Shown: positions 1 to 8,162 of the stretch, piece after piece
How the letters are laid out: every line of letters starts with the position of its first letter
How positions within the stretch are numbered: the stretch's first letter is position 1
Source: DSNY01 sp964539745
GTDB taxonomy: Bacteria; Pseudomonadota; Gammaproteobacteria; Burkholderiales; Burkholderiaceae_F
DNA: 64,000 nt
Direction: 5' to 3'
Assembly: GCA_964539745.1 (NCBI GenBank)
Contig: CAZIJU010000002.1
Location: forward strand, 62,001-126,000
Notes under the pieces: generated by a model
Database searches by the model: none
What the model was told of the DNA's origin: nothing
The model's input: the letters and a program-made list of their open reading frames with translations, nothing else
Translations under genes and position numbers: made by a program

Positions 1-32
1 GCCGCGCGACGTCGAGCGTTACCGTCGGGCCG

Positions 33-2138
33 CTACTTCCCCCAGGCATCTCTGAGCGTCACCGCCAGATTGAACACCGGCCGCTCGCGCGAGTGATCCT
101 TGCGATCCGCGACGAAGTAGCCGTTGCGCTCGAACTGGAATTTGTCGTCCGGCAGTGCGTCGGCGAGCGCGGTTTCGACGTACGCGCGCAGCACAGTCTT
201 GCTGTCGGGATTCAACAGCTCGAGATAATTCTTCTCTCCGGCGTCGGGCTGCGGGTCGGTGAACAGGCGGTCGTACAGACGCACCTCCGCGGGCACGCTC
301 GCGTGCACCGGCAGCCAGTGGATCGCGGTCCTGGTCTTGACGCTGTTCTGGCCCGGCGAGCCGCTGCGGGTCTCGGGCAGATACTCGGCGTGTACAGCGA
401 TCACGTTGCCCGCGGCGTCCTTGTCGACGCCGGTGGCGCGCACCACGTAGGCGAAACGCAGTCGCACCGGATTGCCGGGCGCGCCTGCCGGCCCCAGCGC
501 CAGGCGGAAGTAATCGGCCGGCGGGTTCTCCATGAAGTCGTCGGCTTCGATCCACAGTTCGCGCGCGAATGGGATCGTGCGCATACCCAGCTCGGGCTTG
601 TGCGGATGCACCGGGATGGCGAAGTCCTCGGTCTGCCCGGCGGGATAGTTATCGAGGATCAGCCTGATCGGCCTGAGCACAGCCGTCGCGCGCGGTGCAC
701 GCGAGTCGAGGTCGTCGCGTAGCGCCTGTTCGAGCACCGCGTAGTCGATCCACTGCGGGCTTTTGCTGACGCCGATGCGGTCCATGAACAACTGGATCGA
801 CTGCGGCGTGTAGCCGCGCCGGCGTAGCCCGACGATCGTCGGCATGCGCGGGTCGTCCCATCCCTCGACGTGCTTGTCCTCGACGAGCTGGATCAGCTTG
901 CGCTTGCTCATCACTACATACGTCAGGTTCAGCCGGTTGAACTCGTGCTGGTGCGGCAGCAGGAACGGGTTGGGCTTGCGCTCGTCGAGCGCGGCCTGCA
1001 GAAGCGGCGTGAAGCATTCGGGGTGTTCGCGCAGCAGCTTGAAAAACTCGTCGGCGTCGTTGACCGCCAGATCCGGGTTCCTGCTCCAGCTCGCGAACAT
1101 CGCCTCCGCGCGCCGCTCGTAGCGCGAATGGCCGAGCTTTTCCGCGAAGTTCCGGCAGTGCAGCGCGAACTGGCGTTTGGCTTCGACGCCTTCGGCGGCG
1201 ATCTGTTCGATCATGCGCTTGGCCGCCTCGAACTGCGGCCGTCGCAGCACCGGCACGATGCGTTCCAGCGTCCAGTCATAAAAGGGCCGCTGGTCTTCGA
1301 ACTCGAGCGTGCAGATCGAGTGCGTGATGTTTTCCAGCGCGTCCTCGATCGGATGCGCGTACGCGTACATCGGGTAGATGCACCACGCGTTGCCCGTCAT
1401 GTGGTGCTCGGCGAACCGGATCCGATAGATCGTCGGGTCGCGCATGTTGATGTTGGGCGAGGCCATGTCGATCTTCGCCCGCAGCACCATGCTGCCCTCG
1501 GCGTGTCTGCCTGCCCGCATCTCGCGGAACAGCCGCAGGCTCTCCTCGATCGGCCGGTTGCGGTATGGCGAATCGATCCCCGGTTCGGTCAGCGTGCCGC
1601 GCGCGGCGCGCATCTGTTCCGCGCTCTGCTCGTCGACGTAGGCGTAGCCGGTCGCGATCAGGTACTCGGCGAAGCGGTACATATCCTCGAAGTAGTCCGA
1701 GGCGTGGTACAGGTTGCGCTCGATGCCTGCCGGCGTCGGATGCTCCCAGTCGAAGCCGAGCCAGCGCACCGATTCGAGGATCGATTCGACGTACTCCTGG
1801 TCCTCCTTGACCGGATTGGTGTCGTCGAAGCGCATGTGGCAGCGGCCGCCGAAGTCGCGCGCCAGGCCGAAGTTCAGGCAGATCGACTTTGCGTGTCCGA
1901 TGTGCAGGTAGCCGTTCGGCTCCGGCGGAAAACGCGTGCGGATCCGCGCAGGGTCCTTCGGCGCGTGCTCGTGGATGTCGTACACGCCCGGGCGTCCGGC
2001 CCAGTTGCGGTCTTCGTACGTGCCGCGAACCAGATCCTCCGCGATGATGTTGCGGATGAAGTTGGTCGCCGGCGCGCGTTCCGCTTCCTTGCGCGCGCCG
2101 CTCTTGCCCGCCGTTCCCGGACCCGACTTCTTGTCCAT
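33..2138 (-). CDS. glnS: Glutaminyl-tRNA synthetase with internal insertion
   Basis: Charges tRNA-Gln with glutamine in the cytoplasm (class I synthetase). The HIGH motif is at residues 79-82, the KMSKS-like signature MSKRK at 410-414, and the C-terminal anticodon-binding beta-barrels are intact to the end. At 701 residues it is clearly longer than the roughly 550-590 usual for bacterial GlnRS. Most of the excess is a block at about residues 295-392, between FYDWTLER and the PHQHEFNRLN segment that are nearly adjacent in the E. coli enzyme. The start at 2138 gives a basic N-terminus followed by the conserved NFIRNIIAEDL. The gene stands alone. Confidence in function is very high. Confidence 0.97.
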   Translation of the reverse strand: MDKKSGPGTAGKSGARKEAERAPATNFIRNIIAEDLVRGTYEDRNWAGRPGVYDIHEHAPKDPARIRTRFPPEPNGYLHIGHAKSICLNFGLARDFGGRCHMRFDDTNPVKEDQEYVESILESVRWLGFDWEHPTPAGIERNLYHASDYFEDMYRFAEYLIATGYAYVDEQSAEQMRAARGTLTEPGIDSPYRNRPIEESLRLFREMRAGRHAEGSMVLRAKIDMASPNINMRDPTIYRIRFAEHHMTGNAWCIYPMYAYAHPIEDALENITHSICTLEFEDQRPFYDWTLERIVPVLRRPQFEAAKRMIEQIAAEGVEAKRQFALHCRNFAEKLGHSRYERRAEAMFASWSRNPDLAVNDADEFFKLLREHPECFTPLLQAALDERKPNPFLLPHQHEFNRLNLTYVVMSKRKLIQLVEDKHVEGWDDPRMPTIVGLRRRGYTPQSIQLFMDRIGVSKSPQWIDYAVLEQALRDDLDSRAPRATAVLRPIRLILDNYPAGQTEDFAIPVHPHKPELGMRTIPFARELWIEADDFMENPPADYFRLALGPAGAPGNPVRLRFAYVVRATGVDKDAAGNVIAVHAEYLPETRSGSPGQNSVKTRTAIHWLPVHASVPAEVRLYDRLFTDPQPDAGEKNYLELLNPDSKTVLRAYVETALADALPDDKFQFERNGYFVADRKDHSRERPVFNLAVTLRDAWGK

Positions 2139-2177
2139 CGCAACCTGCCGTCGTATCGGCTCATCGACCGTTCAGGC

Positions 2178-2206
2178 ATTGTAGCTTCCGCTGCTGCAGC
2201 GCAACC
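2178..2206 (-). promoter_or_regulatory. Possible glnS promoter
   Basis: On the minus strand a TACAAT -10-like hexamer (2178-2183) has GGTTGC about 17 bases upstream (2201-2206), a poor -35. It sits 40 bases before the glnS start in the otherwise featureless 2139-2430 spacer. Weak, composition-based evidence only. Confidence 0.3.
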
Positions 2207-2430
2207 GGAGCGCAAACGCGTTCTTTCCGCCCGCGGCCCGCTTCAAGGGGAAGCGATGGCGATCGGCGCCGGTCCCGATGCGCGACGCTGCACGCTGCCC
2301 GTAAGACGTCCCTCGCCGCTGCGCCGGCGGACGGACGCTCGTTGCCGGGTTGCACCTAGCCGCGTGGGTGCGATCCGGAATTGTTTCGACCGGACGGCAA
2401 GGCGAGAATACGGGCCACCGGAGGTGCGCG

Positions 2431-3027
2431 ATGGGCAGCAATCTCAGCATCGAGTTCTTCGCCAAGCAGTTCGACCGCCAGATCGCCGAGCAGCAGTACC
2501 AGCTCAATCCCTTCGAGCAGTGGACGCTGCCGCATCTGGCGGGGCGCGTCCTCGAGCTGGGCTGCGGCCTCGGCAACCTGTCGATCGAAGCCGCGCGCGC
2601 GGGACACGAGGTCACCGCGATCGACGCGTGCCCCGATGCGGTGAAGGATCTCGACCGGCGCGCGCAGGCCGAAGGGCTGCCGATCCGCGCGCTCGAGGCC
2701 GATCTCGTCGAATGGCGCGCGACCGAGACGTACGACACCGTCGTTGCGATCGGCCTTCTGATGTTCTTCCCGTGCGACGACGCGCGCGCCGTGTTGCAGG
2801 AGATCCGGCGCGCAGTCGCACCCGGCGGCATCGCTGCGGTGAACGTGCTGGTCGAAGGCACGACCTACATGGAAATGTTCGATCCGGACGGCCACTGCCT
2901 GTTCCCGCCGAACGAACTGGAGGAGGTCTTCGCCGACTGGAAGATCCTGCTCGCGAGCATCGACGACTTTCCCGCGCCGGGCGAGAAAGTCAAACGCTTC
3001 GCCACCGTGATCGCGCAGCGGCCGTGA
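2431..3027 (+). CDS. TehB-like class I SAM-dependent methyltransferase
   Basis: A 198-residue Rossmann-fold methyltransferase. The SAM motif I reads VLELGCGLGN, followed by an acidic ribose-binding position (TAIDACPDAV) and a motif IV region around TYDTVVAIG. The C-terminal half, with FDPDGHCLFPPNEL, resembles TehB-type small-molecule methyltransferases implicated in tellurite or metalloid detoxification; the real substrate is unknown. An upstream in-frame ATG at 2350 exists, but the ATG at 2431 is preferred because GGAGG lies 6 bases before it and homology starts there. The gene stands alone between glnS and a patatin-like gene. Confidence 0.85.
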   Translation: MGSNLSIEFFAKQFDRQIAEQQYQLNPFEQWTLPHLAGRVLELGCGLGNLSIEAARAGHEVTAIDACPDAVKDLDRRAQAEGLPIRALEADLVEWRATETYDTVVAIGLLMFFPCDDARAVLQEIRRAVAPGGIAAVNVLVEGTTYMEMFDPDGHCLFPPNELEEVFADWKILLASIDDFPAPGEKVKRFATVIAQRP

Positions 3028-3151
3028 GCGAGGTGCAAGCCCGGTCGAGGGTTGCGTCACGCACGAGTGGGGGCTGCCGCTGATCGCCGTCAACGGCGGC
3101 GCGCAGCGCGGCGACTAGCATTCGCCCATCCACAGCGCGACCGGAACGACA

Positions 3152-4214
3152 TTGGCGACCAAGGTGCCCGCATCCCGTCGGCGGCGCACGCCCCGCGAGC
3201 CATCGGACGGGCGCGATGCACGCACCGCGCTCGTCCTGCAAGGCGGAGCGGCGCTCGGCGCGTACGAAGCGGGCGTGATCAAGGCGTTGCTCGAATCGGG
3301 CCGGCGCATCGACATCGTGACCGGGTGCTCGATCGGCGCTTTGATGGCGGTGATCGTCGCGGGCGCCCGCGGCGATCCGGCCGATGCGCTGGACGATCTG
3401 TGGCGCCGCCTGGCCGTTCCCGTCAATCCGTTTCTTCCGGCGTTGTTCGCGCGCAGTGTCGCTCTGCCCACGCCGTTGGCGAGCGACAGCCTGTACCGCA
3501 TCAATCCGTCGTACTTCACGATGCCGGCGCTCGCGACCCACATGTACGAGCCGACGCCGCTTGCGGAAGCGCTGCAGCGGTGGGTGGACTTCGACCGGCT
3601 CAACGCCTCGGCGACCGAAACGATCGTCACCGCGGTCGAGATCCGGTCCGGACGGCTGGTGGAGTTTTCCAGCCGGCGCGGGCTGAAACCGCCGCACGTG
3701 ATCGCAAGCGCGAGCCTGCCGCCCGTGTTTCCGGCCACGCCGATCGACGGGGCGTGGTACTGGGACGGCGGACTGATCTCGAACACGCCGCTGCGTCCGG
3801 CGATCAACGCGATCGAGGCGCACAACGCGGTCGCGCACGCGCGCGAGTGGGAACTCGTCGTCGTCGATCTGTTCGCGCCGCAGACCGATCCGCCGCGGGA
3901 CATGACCGACGTGATGCAGCGGCTGTTCGAGCTGGTCTTCTTCGGCAAGTTCCAGCACGACCTCAAGCTGTACCAGTGGATGAACTCGCAGCTCGATCTG
4001 ATGATCGAGATCGACCGCGCGCTTCCGAAGTCGAGCGCGGTGCGCAAGCATCCGGCGTATCTGAAGCTCGCCCGGCACCGGCGCGTCGACCGGCTGACCG
4101 TGATTCGCACCGGGCAGCCGGGCGCGCTCGGCGGTCCGGCGGACTTCTCCCGCGAGGCGATCGAGGAGGATGGCGCTCGGCTACGAAGACGCGCGCCGCG
4201 CGCTGCCCGCCTGA
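3152..4214 (+). pseudogene. Patatin-like phospholipase (DUF3734), frame disrupted near 3' end
   Basis: Patatin-family serine lipid hydrolase. The oxyanion loop LQGGAALGAYEAG, nucleophile elbow GCSIG and catalytic DGG (in WYWDGGLISN) are all present, followed by a DUF3734-like segment (FGKFQHDLKLYQW). The reading frame from 3152 leaves the family pattern after SREAIEE at about 4168. The expected tail MALGYEDARRALPA with a TGA stop occurs in another frame at 4170-4214. One extra or two missing bases near 4160-4170 explain this, either a sequencing error or a true frameshift. The start is a TTG at 3152 or a GTG at 3164. If the shift is an error, this is an intact gene of about 354 residues. Confidence 0.75.
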
Positions 4215-5218
4215 TGCGCGACGCCCGCCCGACTCGCCGGTCGCGGCGGACGCCGGCGCGACGTCGCGGCGCCGTTCGCGCGCCGACGCGCGAACCGGTG
4301 CGTGCCGATGGCGGCCTTCTCGCGCAAACGCAGCCGGCCAACGACCCCCCTTTCGCACAACGCGGCAGGGAGGACGTCGACGTCGTCGCAAGGCTGACCA
4401 CCGCAGCGCGTTCCGTATCGACGCCGTCGCCCGGCGGGCGCGCGGCATCGGTCGCATCCAGCCGAACGCCGAGGCCGAGCGCCCCACTCGCATCCCTGCA
4501 CGTGGGCACCAGCGGCTGGACCTATGACGGCTGGCGCGACGACTTCTATCGCGGCGTGCCGCGTGCGCGCTGGCTGGAGCACTACGCCTCGGTGTTCGAC
4601 GCGGTCGAGGTCAACGCGACCTTCTATCACGCGCTGAAGCCGGCCACCTTCGCACGCTGGCGAGACGCGACGCCGGCCGTCTTTCGCTTCTGCCTGAAGG
4701 CGCACCGTTGGATTACACACGTCGAGCGGCTGGCGGTCGAGCCTGCGGCGATCGCGCGCGAGCGCGAGCGCGCCGCACCGCTCGGTGACAAGCTCGCCGT
4801 CGTGCTGTGGCAACTTCCGCAGTCGCTGCAGCGGGACTTGCCGCGCCTGCGGCACTTCGCACGGCAGCTCGGCGAATGGCCGCAGCCGCGGCACGCGATC
4901 GAGTTCCGTCACGCCTCGTGGTTCGACGACGAAGTCGCGAACCTGCTCGCGGCGCACGCAGTCGCGGCCGTGCAGTCGGATGCGGCCGACTGGCCGCTGT
5001 GGCAGGCGGTGACGACCGATTTCGTCTACGTTCGGCTGCACGGCCACAGCGCGACGTATCGCTCGCGCTACCCGCTGCGGACGCTCGCCGCCTGGGCCGA
5101 GAGGATCACTGCGTGGCGACGGCAGGGCCGCGCGGTGTGGGTGTTTTTCGACAATACCGACCAAGGCCACGCGCCTCGCGACGCGCAGCGGCTGCGCCAG
5201 CGGTGTGAAGGCTGCTGA
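4214..5218 (+). CDS. DUF72 family protein
   Basis: DUF72 (YecE-like) TIM-barrel protein of unknown biochemical role. The family's opening signature VGTSGWTYDGWRDDFY appears at about residue 97, followed by EVNATFYHAL, LPQSLQRDLPRLRHF, EFRHASW and the terminal VFFDNTDQGHAP. The ATG at 4214 overlaps the patatin TGA as TGATG, suggesting translational coupling. The first ~95 residues are Arg/Pro-rich, poorly conserved in character and may not be translated; a later GTG (for example the Val just before GTSGW) is an alternative start. Without the frameshift in the upstream gene the two would be clearly separate. Confidence 0.85.
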   Translation: MRDARPTRRSRRTPARRRGAVRAPTREPVRADGGLLAQTQPANDPPFAQRGREDVDVVARLTTAARSVSTPSPGGRAASVASSRTPRPSAPLASLHVGTSGWTYDGWRDDFYRGVPRARWLEHYASVFDAVEVNATFYHALKPATFARWRDATPAVFRFCLKAHRWITHVERLAVEPAAIARERERAAPLGDKLAVVLWQLPQSLQRDLPRLRHFARQLGEWPQPRHAIEFRHASWFDDEVANLLAAHAVAAVQSDAADWPLWQAVTTDFVYVRLHGHSATYRSRYPLRTLAAWAERITAWRRQGRAVWVFFDNTDQGHAPRDAQRLRQRCEGC

Positions 5219-5337
5219 GCCGGTGCGGCGGCTGTTGCGCAGCCCGCGCGAATCGACGTGCAACGCGCGGATCGTGGTGCGCGCGGCCGGCGGACCGGGC
5301 CAGGCTTTGGCGCCGGCAGCGGTCGAAACGGCACGTG

Positions 5338-5365
5338 CCGGGCGCATCGCGGTCGATGCGCCCGG
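5338..5365 (-). terminator. Hairpin after the DUF4148 gene
   Basis: A perfect 12-bp stem CCGGGCGCATCG / CGATGCGCCCGG closes a CGGT loop, 21 bases beyond the stop of the DUF4148 gene. There is no convincing T-tract, so it is a stem-loop terminator or mRNA-stabilising structure. The rest of 5219-5386 holds nothing recognisable. Confidence 0.6.
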
Positions 5366-5386
5366 CCGTTAGACCAGGCTCTCCGA

Positions 5387-5656
5387 TTACGCGCCCTGGA
5401 AGACCGGCGGCATCAGCGCCAGTTCGCGCTTCACCTCTGCGCGGGTACGCGTGCTCGGGCTGGCCCATTGCTCGAGGGGCTGTCCGGCCTCTCCGAAGTG
5501 CATGACGCTGCGCGCTTCGGCGCGGACCTCGGCGACGGTGCGGGTGCTCTTGAATGCATCCGCGCCGAGGTGGAACTCGTTCTTGCCGCCATCGGCATGG
5601 GCAAGGAACGGCGCCGCGGCGAGCAGCGCGGCAAAGACGATGCGATTCGATTTCAT
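5387..5656 (-). CDS. DUF4148 domain secreted protein
   Basis: An 89-residue exported protein with a clear signal peptide (MKSNRIVFAALLAAAPFLAHA). The DUF4148 pattern follows: TRAEVRAEA-like and TRAEVKREL repeats near the middle and C-terminus. The family is abundant in Burkholderiales, periplasmic or secreted, with no established function. The start at 5656 is set by AGGAGA upstream and by the signal peptide; longer in-frame starts exist but add a non-signal-like leader. It appears monocistronic with a hairpin just downstream. Confidence 0.85.
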   Translation of the reverse strand: MKSNRIVFAALLAAAPFLAHADGGKNEFHLGADAFKSTRTVAEVRAEARSVMHFGEAGQPLEQWASPSTRTRAEVKRELALMPPVFQGA

Positions 5657-5854
5657 CTGGATCTCCTGAGTGGTTTGCATGGTCGGACGTTCGACGCACG
5701 CCGCGGTCCAAACGGGCCGGTGCCGCGCGGCGAATGCCGCGGAAGCCGACACGTCGGGATGCATGCACGATTCGTCGCGCTCGCGGCGCAAACCTTACGT
5801 GCGCGGCTCAGAAGGGTTCAAAATAAATGCATTGCGTGGGGCGATCGAGGAAAC

Positions 5855-5884
5855 AAAAACGGCGCGGGGAACCGCGCCGTTTTT
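5855..5884 (-). terminator. Strong bidirectional-type terminator
   Basis: A perfect 13-bp stem AAAAACGGCGCGG / CCGCGCCGTTTTT surrounds a GGAA loop, so each strand ends in a T5 run: a classic intrinsic terminator. It lies 97 bases past the stop of the small double-glycine peptide gene, with no plus-strand gene leading into it, which supports that small gene being a genuine transcription unit. The 5657-5854 stretch otherwise holds only the presumed DUF4148 promoter region. Confidence 0.85.
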
Positions 5885-5980
5885 CGCATGCTCGTTCAAA
5901 CCTTAACAGCTTACCGAAGATCTCGCAGATCGAATCGACGTCACATCTCGGGCTGTCATGGCTAAAGCCGCTGCATGATC

Positions 5981-6127
5981 TCAGACAAAAGCGACAGCTG
6001 CGCCTCCGCCGCCCACCAACGACAGTTCGAATGAGGCCAGTTCGCGCATGGCTTCCGACAACTGCTTGTCTTTCACCTCTTCCGTACCGATGGTGGTCGT
6101 TTCGATCTGCTTCAGGCTGGCTTCCAT
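5981..6127 (-). CDS. Double-glycine leader peptide (48 aa), exporter substrate candidate
   Basis: A 48-codon ORF from ATG at 6127 to TGA at 5981, preceded by GGGAGAG as ribosome binding site. Residues 1-29 are charged and helical-looking. The C-terminal 19 residues read LASFELSLVGGGGAAVAFV, matching the LSxxELxxIxGG pattern of peptides processed by C39-peptidase ABC exporters. Cleavage after the Gly pair at 39-40 or 40-41 would release only 7-8 mostly hydrophobic residues, far smaller than class II microcins. A C39 exporter and HlyD partner lie about 2-5 kb away, and a strong terminator follows. Alternatives are a decayed bacteriocin precursor or a peptide that stays uncleaved. No immunity gene is visible. 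Real-gene call is good; function is inferred. Confidence 0.72.
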   Translation of the reverse strand: MEASLKQIETTTIGTEEVKDKQLSEAMRELASFELSLVGGGGAAVAFV

Positions 6128-6211
6128 GGTTCTCTCCCGCGACTATGGGTCAGGTGATCGTTGTTGGCGAATACAGCACGAAATCCGTGACTGACGCGGC
6201 GAAGAGTCGCC

Positions 6212-6217
6212 TACAAT
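6212..6217 (+). promoter_or_regulatory. -10 box candidate of the TPR/HD-GYP gene
   Basis: TACAAT at 6212-6217, one base off TATAAT, lies 30 bases before the ATG at 6248. No good -35 is seen; TGACTG at 6188-6193 is the nearest candidate with 18-base spacing. Confidence 0.4.
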
Positions 6218-6235
6218 CATTGCACCCAACAATGA
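6217..6235. promoter_or_regulatory. Operator-like palindrome in divergent intergenic region
   Basis: Inverted repeat TCATTG-N7-CAATGA between the divergent peptide and TPR/HD-GYP genes, touching the plus-strand -10 box and just before its start codon. The position suits a repressor site able to affect both directions; no regulator is identified. Confidence 0.4.
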
Positions 6236-6247
6236 CTTGGGCAGGTG

Positions 6248-8098
6248 ATGACCCCTGTAGACGGGATGCGGGGCGGCGCGGGCGCGCCGCCGGTCACCGC
6301 GGTGGAGGCGGAGCTTGCAGCGATCGCGCGCCGTCTGAAGGCGCAACTCGCCGCGCCGGGTGACGAATCGCTGACCGAGGTCGCGGCGGCGCACATCGCG
6401 TTGCGCGCGCTCGCGCCGAACGTCGTGTCGGCCACACGGGTCGAGTGCCTGCTCGACGTCGCGCAGTTCTTCTACCTATCCGGACGGACGCTGCTCGGCA
6501 TCGAGCCTGCCGCGAACGCCGTGCAGTTCGCGCGGCAGTTCGGCGACGCGTCGCTGCTGCGCAAGGCGCTGACCTTCCATGGGATTCTGCTTGCGGATGC
6601 GGCTAACCTGCCAGCTGCGGTGGAGTGTTATGCGGAGGCGCTTGAACTCGTAGTCGCACTGGGCGACCCCGTTCGCGAGGCCGCCGTGTGGAACAACCTT
6701 GGAGTCGCTTTGCTCTATGCTGCTCAATACGGCGAAGCGATTCAGTGCCTCGAGCGCACCATCGAGCTTGCGAAGGACGACGCCGTTAGTGGCTCGCTGA
6801 TTCAGAAGGCGTTCATCAACATCGCACTCGCTTCCCTGCATACGGAGGACTTCGGCAGGGGACTGCGCGCAGCGAAGATGAGCGTCGACGGCGCCGCAGA
6901 ACCGACGTCGGCCAACCAACTCGTCGACCGCGTGATGGCAGAGAGCAACTATGCTCGGCTGCTGCTGGAAGTCGACAACCTCGAGCGGGCGCGCGAGCGG
7001 TGCGAACTGGCCAAGCGGTACGCGGCCCAATCGCGCTCGCAGCGCGCGGAGCTGTCGGCGGAGATCGCCGAGGGTTTGTACGAGGTGCACGCGGGTCTCG
7101 TCGACGTCGGTATCTCGCGTCTGCAGCGGGCGCTGGACCAGGCGCGGATCATGAAGTCGACGCTACGCGACGCTTTGGTCGCGCTGGTCAAGGCCTACGA
7201 CATCGCGGGCCAACCGCAGCTTGCGCTGATCCATCTGCGCGAACTGCTGCATCACACCAAGCGCTCGCAGATCGAAAGCGCCTTGCAGCACCAGCGCCTG
7301 CACCTTGAGCGGTTGAAGCAGACCGGCGAGCATACGGACCCGGCGGCGGCGCCGGGCCTAGCCGAGTCCGACGCGCCGCTTTCCGAGGCCGCGCGCAGCC
7401 GCATCAAGGCGCAACTGGCGCTGCTGCACCGGCAGGCGATCACCGCGGAACTCGCGGAAGATCCGTCCGGCGAGCACGTCTACCGCGTCGGCAAGCTGGC
7501 CGCGCTGCTCGCCGCCGAGTACGGGTGGAAGGACACTGATTGCTTCATGATCGAGATGTCGGCGCGGCTGCACGACGTCGGCAAGCTCGGCATTCCGATC
7601 GCGATCCTCGCCAAGCGCGGCCGCATCAATCCGGACCAGATGTCGCTGGTGCGCACGCATGCGGCGATCGGCGCGGAACTACTGTCGCAAAGCGGGCTGC
7701 CGCAGATCCAGATGGCGGTCGACATTGCGCGCCATCACCACGAATGGTGGGATGGATCCGGCTATCCGGACGGCATCGCCGGGCGGGCGATTCCGGACGC
7801 AGCCCGGATCGTGGCGCTCGCCGACGTGTTCGACGTGGTGACGCACGCGCGGCCGTACAAGGAGCCCTGGCCGGTGGCGCGCGCGCTGGAGGAAATCCAG
7901 CGCCAGAAGGGCACGCAATTCGATCCGCAGCTCGCGGATCTGCTCGTGGCGCTCGTTCGGCGCCTGCAGCGCGAGGTCGGGGACCTCGACGAATATCTCG
8001 GCGCCGGGGCGCGCGAGTCGCCGTTCATCCGGGCTCGGCGCGCGATCGCCGAGGCGCTGCGCCGGTCGGGCTACTCGAGGCCCGGCACGCTGTCCTGA
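6248..8098 (+). CDS. TPR-repeat protein with HD-GYP phosphodiesterase domain
   Basis: A 616-residue soluble protein. Residues ~40-340 are helical TPR-type repeats (for example VWNNLGVALLYAAQYGEAI). Residues ~395-590 form an HD-GYP domain with the HD pair at 442-443 (ARLHDVGKLGIP), HHHEWWDGSGYP with the GYP triad at 505-507, and DVFDVVTHARPYK. HD-GYP domains hydrolyse c-di-GMP; the metal and GYP motifs look intact, so activity is plausible. There is no receiver, PAS or membrane segment, so the TPR part is the likely sensory or partner-binding module. The ATG at 6248 is chosen; a GTG at 6245 directly precedes it. It is divergent from the double-glycine peptide gene and convergent with the exporter gene. 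Confidence 0.9.
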   Translation: MTPVDGMRGGAGAPPVTAVEAELAAIARRLKAQLAAPGDESLTEVAAAHIALRALAPNVVSATRVECLLDVAQFFYLSGRTLLGIEPAANAVQFARQFGDASLLRKALTFHGILLADAANLPAAVECYAEALELVVALGDPVREAAVWNNLGVALLYAAQYGEAIQCLERTIELAKDDAVSGSLIQKAFINIALASLHTEDFGRGLRAAKMSVDGAAEPTSANQLVDRVMAESNYARLLLEVDNLERARERCELAKRYAAQSRSQRAELSAEIAEGLYEVHAGLVDVGISRLQRALDQARIMKSTLRDALVALVKAYDIAGQPQLALIHLRELLHHTKRSQIESALQHQRLHLERLKQTGEHTDPAAAPGLAESDAPLSEAARSRIKAQLALLHRQAITAELAEDPSGEHVYRVGKLAALLAAEYGWKDTDCFMIEMSARLHDVGKLGIPIAILAKRGRINPDQMSLVRTHAAIGAELLSQSGLPQIQMAVDIARHHHEWWDGSGYPDGIAGRAIPDAARIVALADVFDVVTHARPYKEPWPVARALEEIQRQKGTQFDPQLADLLVALVRRLQREVGDLDEYLGAGARESPFIRARRAIAEALRRSGYSRPGTLS

Positions 8099-8162
8099 CG
8101 GACGATCCGCGCAACCGGCAGGCGCCGGGCGCGACTTCGCGGCCCGGGCGAATCGGCCCGCA

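Noticed and set aside
870..3083. Very long open frame on the plus strand opposite glnS
   Set aside because: It mirrors glnS codons in GC-rich DNA, is Arg/Val/Asp-biased and has no recognisable domain; a shadow of the real gene. The same applies to many long antisense frames here.
5955..5983. Readthrough of the TGA ending the small peptide as selenocysteine, given selD nearby
   Set aside because: No selA, selB or selC and no visible SECIS-like hairpin after the TGA; the selD here fits selenoneine synthesis.
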